Source: Candidatus Dormiibacterota bacterium
GTDB taxonomy: Bacteria > Chloroflexota > Dormibacteria > Aeolococcales > Aeolococcaceae
Reading direction: 5' to 3'
Length of the DNA stretch: 7,727 nt
Assembly (NCBI GenBank): GCA_027451645.1
Contig: DAIDIX010000007.1
Span: forward strand, 1-7,727
In this document: in pieces, positions 6,304 through 7,727 of the stretch
Position numbering within the stretch: position 1 is the first letter of the stretch
Layout of the letters: the number at the start of each line of letters is the position of its first letter
The notes under the pieces: model-generated
Seen by the model: the letters and a program-made list of their open reading frames with translations, nothing else
Database searches by the model: none
Told to the model about the DNA's origin: nothing
Made by a program: the position numbers and the translations under genes

Positions 6304-6510
6304 GTGGATGTGAAAAACCGATAGTTCGGTACACACTGATGTTCATTGTATCGGACTTGTACGGCAGCAGATGTTCGGGAGGATCGTTGGCATCAGTGAG
6401 CGGAGAGATCTGGTGCCCAGACGTTCCTCCGTGAGATTTCCTGCCTCACGGGAATCTCCATGCATCCAACACGCATGCTCAGTTCTTGGCGAAGGATGGT
6501 GGGCTGCCTG
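6304..6510. other. Intergenic region upstream of tRNA-Cys, no convincing gene
   Basis: Short open frames on both strands lack protein-like composition. On the minus strand a TACAAT hexamer (6345-6350), about 40 nt before the tRNA, could be its -10, but no -35 match was found. A short ACCGA/TCGGT hairpin followed by T residues on the minus strand (6313-6330) is too weak to call a terminator. The competing inverted repeats at 6429-6458 are listed separately. Confidence 0.4.
6429..6458. repeat. Overlapping, mutually exclusive inverted repeats
   Basis: Two hairpins share bases. CCGTGAG (6429-6435) pairs with CTCACGG (6445-6451), and GAGATTTCC (6433-6441) pairs with GGAATCTC (6451-6458) with one bulged T. 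They cannot form together. No T-run follows on either strand, so a terminator is unlikely; regulatory RNA or chance are both possible. Confidence 0.35.
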
Positions 6511-6565
6511 CTACAGTCGTGAGAGCATCCCATCAAGTAGCGCCATGGAGTTCCATACAGCTTGA

Positions 6566-6736
6566 TTATCGAGCTGGGCCACGAGCTGGGCCAGGGTTGT
6601 ACAGATGGTGTGGACAATACGGCGGATAGCACGAGTTGGCCCAGTTGTGGATCAGCTGAAGCAGGACGATTGCGATGAGCAGCGTGACGATGAAGCTTGC
6701 AGCCAGGAGGAGGAAGATCCGCGCATTCGTACGCAT
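6566..6736 (-). CDS. Small single-pass membrane protein, probably frame-disrupted
   Basis: The ATG at 6736 opens a 56-residue frame. After the basic start MRTNAR comes a strongly hydrophobic helix, IFLLLAASFIVTLLIAIVLL (7-26), then LIHNW. The first half looks like a genuine single-pass membrane segment. The last 24 residues (rich in Pro, Cys, Gly and His, ending GPARGPAR) look like out-of-frame sequence. The +1 frame over the same bases, open from 6651 to the TAG at 6511, reads like a normal amphipathic protein (for example TTLAQLVAQLDNQAVWNSM). Removing one G from the GGG at 6640-6642 would join the two into a 74-residue protein ending at 6511. No clear Shine-Dalgarno precedes the ATG. The function is not recognised. 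Whether this is a real short gene, a decayed one or a sequencing error cannot be settled here. Confidence 0.5.
   Translation of the reverse strand: MRTNARIFLLLAASFIVTLLIAIVLLQLIHNWANSCYPPYCPHHLYNPGPARGPAR
6570..6593. repeat. Perfect 12-bp tandem duplication (two copies)
   Basis: CGAGCTGGGCCA occurs twice in direct succession. It lies inside the small membrane-protein gene, where it yields the GPARGPAR ending in the annotated frame and AQLVAQL in the alternative frame. Its length is a multiple of three, so it does not itself change the frame. Confidence 0.75.
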
Positions 6737-7032
6737 TGGGTGAAATATCCAAAGATGTGTTGTACGTCAGTACTGCCAGAATCGAGAGCCCTTATTGGCA
6801 TGGAGCGATTTTCGTTGTCAACCATGGCTCGCCTGCAAGCCACACGGCGTGCTGCCGTGCGCAGATGAAGCCATCATTATTGACATCGTACTGGCGACTG
6901 GATGACTGCTTTGGAGTGATGCGAGCAGTTGTTACATCTCAGTGTGGAAGATCTTCTGTGTAATGCTGCTGCACAGAGTGTCGCGAAGTTGTCCTTGTGC
7001 AGAACAGCACTGCAAAAGTGGATATTTGCAGT
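6737..7032. other. Gene-poor region before the secreted-protein gene
   Basis: Nearly 300 nt with no confident gene. Plus-strand open frames here have no recognisable content. On the minus strand, 6792-6938 is open without a start codon and contains a calcium-loop-like motif (described under findings). The plus-strand promoter of the next gene should lie here; a TGTAAT at 6959-6964 resembles a -10 but has no matching -35. Confidence 0.4.
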
Positions 7033-7659
7033 ATGTCAGCAACACGCGTCAAACGAAGCAAAAGGCATGCGCTCGTTCTTGCAGTGACGTGCGGAGTTGG
7101 AGTTGCTGCACTTGTGGGGATTGCACTTGCTCCTACACAGCCCCAACACACACTTCCACTCACAGGATTTGGAAGCCAGTCCATCGTGACCCCTCTGCCA
7201 ACGCCATTTCCGGTGGCCGCCCCAGCACATGAGCACATGGTGGCACTTCCTCAAGACTTCCCAGTAAGTCTGCCTCCACAACCTTCGGAGTTGGTCGTTC
7301 TTCCTCACGATGTATCCCACCTTTCCAAGACCCAGGCAGAAGCAGATGCAGAACGGTATGCCAAAAAATCAGGATTTCCCCTTCCTGCAAACTTACAGTT
7401 TGATGTGGCAGTGCTCGCCCGAATTCAGCCTGTCAACAGGGAAGGCACACCAGTAGGCGTACCTGGCGGGCTGGAATGGATATGCATGAAACATGGACCG
7501 CAGTTCGGTCCTGCCTCAGCAGGACCAGTACTCGAAGATATCCCTGGATACAGCGCCTCTGCTGACACGCCAACCCCGTACACAGCTCCACCCATGGGTT
7601 TCCTTGTTGTGCAAATCAATGCTTTCACGGGGGCGGACATCAGCATCCTGACAACGTAA
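7033..7659 (+). CDS. Membrane-anchored or secreted proline-rich protein of unknown function
   Basis: 208 residues. A basic N-terminus (RVKRSKRH, 5-12) precedes one hydrophobic segment, ALVLAVTCGVGVAALVGIAL (13-32), so the rest should lie outside the membrane. This segment may be an uncleaved anchor or a signal peptide; there is no clear lipobox. Residues 34-90 are rich in Pro and Thr with little charge, like a wall-spanning linker. A short helical stretch follows (LSKTQAEADAERYAKKSG, 97-114), then a compact beta-like C-terminus ending MGFLVVQINAFTGADISI, faintly like the 'V-A-x-T-G' strand of PepSY-type or inhibitor domains, which is too weak to name. ATG 7033 is preferred because the basic-then-hydrophobic signal follows directly; an in-frame GTG at 6997 would add 12 polar residues. 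The Shine-Dalgarno is weak. No family was recognised. Confidence 0.72.
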   Translation: MSATRVKRSKRHALVLAVTCGVGVAALVGIALAPTQPQHTLPLTGFGSQSIVTPLPTPFPVAAPAHEHMVALPQDFPVSLPPQPSELVVLPHDVSHLSKTQAEADAERYAKKSGFPLPANLQFDVAVLARIQPVNREGTPVGVPGGLEWICMKHGPQFGPASAGPVLEDIPGYSASADTPTPYTAPPMGFLVVQINAFTGADISILTT

Positions 7660-7727
7660 TCTTCCGCATGACTGCAAGGTACTTGATATGCCAGCACTCA
7701 TTTCATTGCTGCATTTCGTACTGCAAT
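7660..7727. other. Sequence after the last gene
   Basis: The final 68 nt contain only a weak CAGCA/TGCTG pairing and no T-run. Neither a terminator nor the start of another gene can be supported. Confidence 0.3.

Noticed and set aside
6313..6330. ACCGA/TCGGT hairpin with T-run just upstream of tRNA-Cys as a terminator
   Set aside because: A 5-bp stem is weak, and a terminator 14 nt before the tRNA would leave no room for its promoter.
6393..6752. 119-codon minus-strand frame over the small membrane gene
   Set aside because: It reads as Pro/Ser/His-rich sequence with no helix; the other two minus-strand frames carry the protein-like segments.
6929..6939. 11-nt sequence TTGTTACATCT shared with the pntA start region (828-838)
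   Set aside because: An exact 11-mer repeated once in a window this size is expected by chance, and the contexts differ.

Overview
The window is bacterial. Genes are closely packed, several starts sit behind good Shine-Dalgarno sites, TGA is used as a stop and TGG as Trp, and both tRNA genes encode their own CCA. Base composition is moderately GC-rich by eye. The lineage cannot be assigned from sequence alone. The gene set (proton-pumping transhydrogenase, acyl-CoA isomerase, SCP2 protein, guanine deaminase) suggests a heterotroph with acyl-CoA metabolism and purine breakdown or salvage. No CRISPR array, insertion sequence, phage gene or defence system was seen.

Left part (1-2148, all on the minus strand). 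In transcription order this holds a stand-alone DUF971 zinc-site protein, a PaaG-type enoyl-CoA isomerase overlapping it by 8 nt, a tRNA-Gly(GCC), and the N-terminal 276 residues of the NAD(P) transhydrogenase alpha subunit, which runs off the left edge. The tRNA lies 40 nt upstream of the transhydrogenase start with no visible terminator between them.

Middle part (2264-6160). A plus-strand guanine deaminase meets, tail to tail with 1 nt between stops, a minus-strand pair: a nucleoside 2-deoxyribosyltransferase-like protein followed by an SCP2-domain protein. Divergent from that pair, across about 300 nt, lie two tandem HIT-family paralogs 15 nt apart. Several of these genes (deaminase, deoxyribosyltransferase-like, HIT hydrolase-like) act on nucleosides or nucleotides, so a nucleotide-salvage neighbourhood is a reasonable but unproven reading.

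Right part (6161-7727). A minus-strand tRNA-Cys(GCA) is followed by about 730 nt of gene-poor sequence. This holds a small minus-strand membrane-protein gene whose second half reads better in another frame, and a short minus-strand open frame with a calcium-binding-loop-like motif but no start codon. The last gene is a plus-strand membrane-anchored, proline-rich secreted protein of unknown function.
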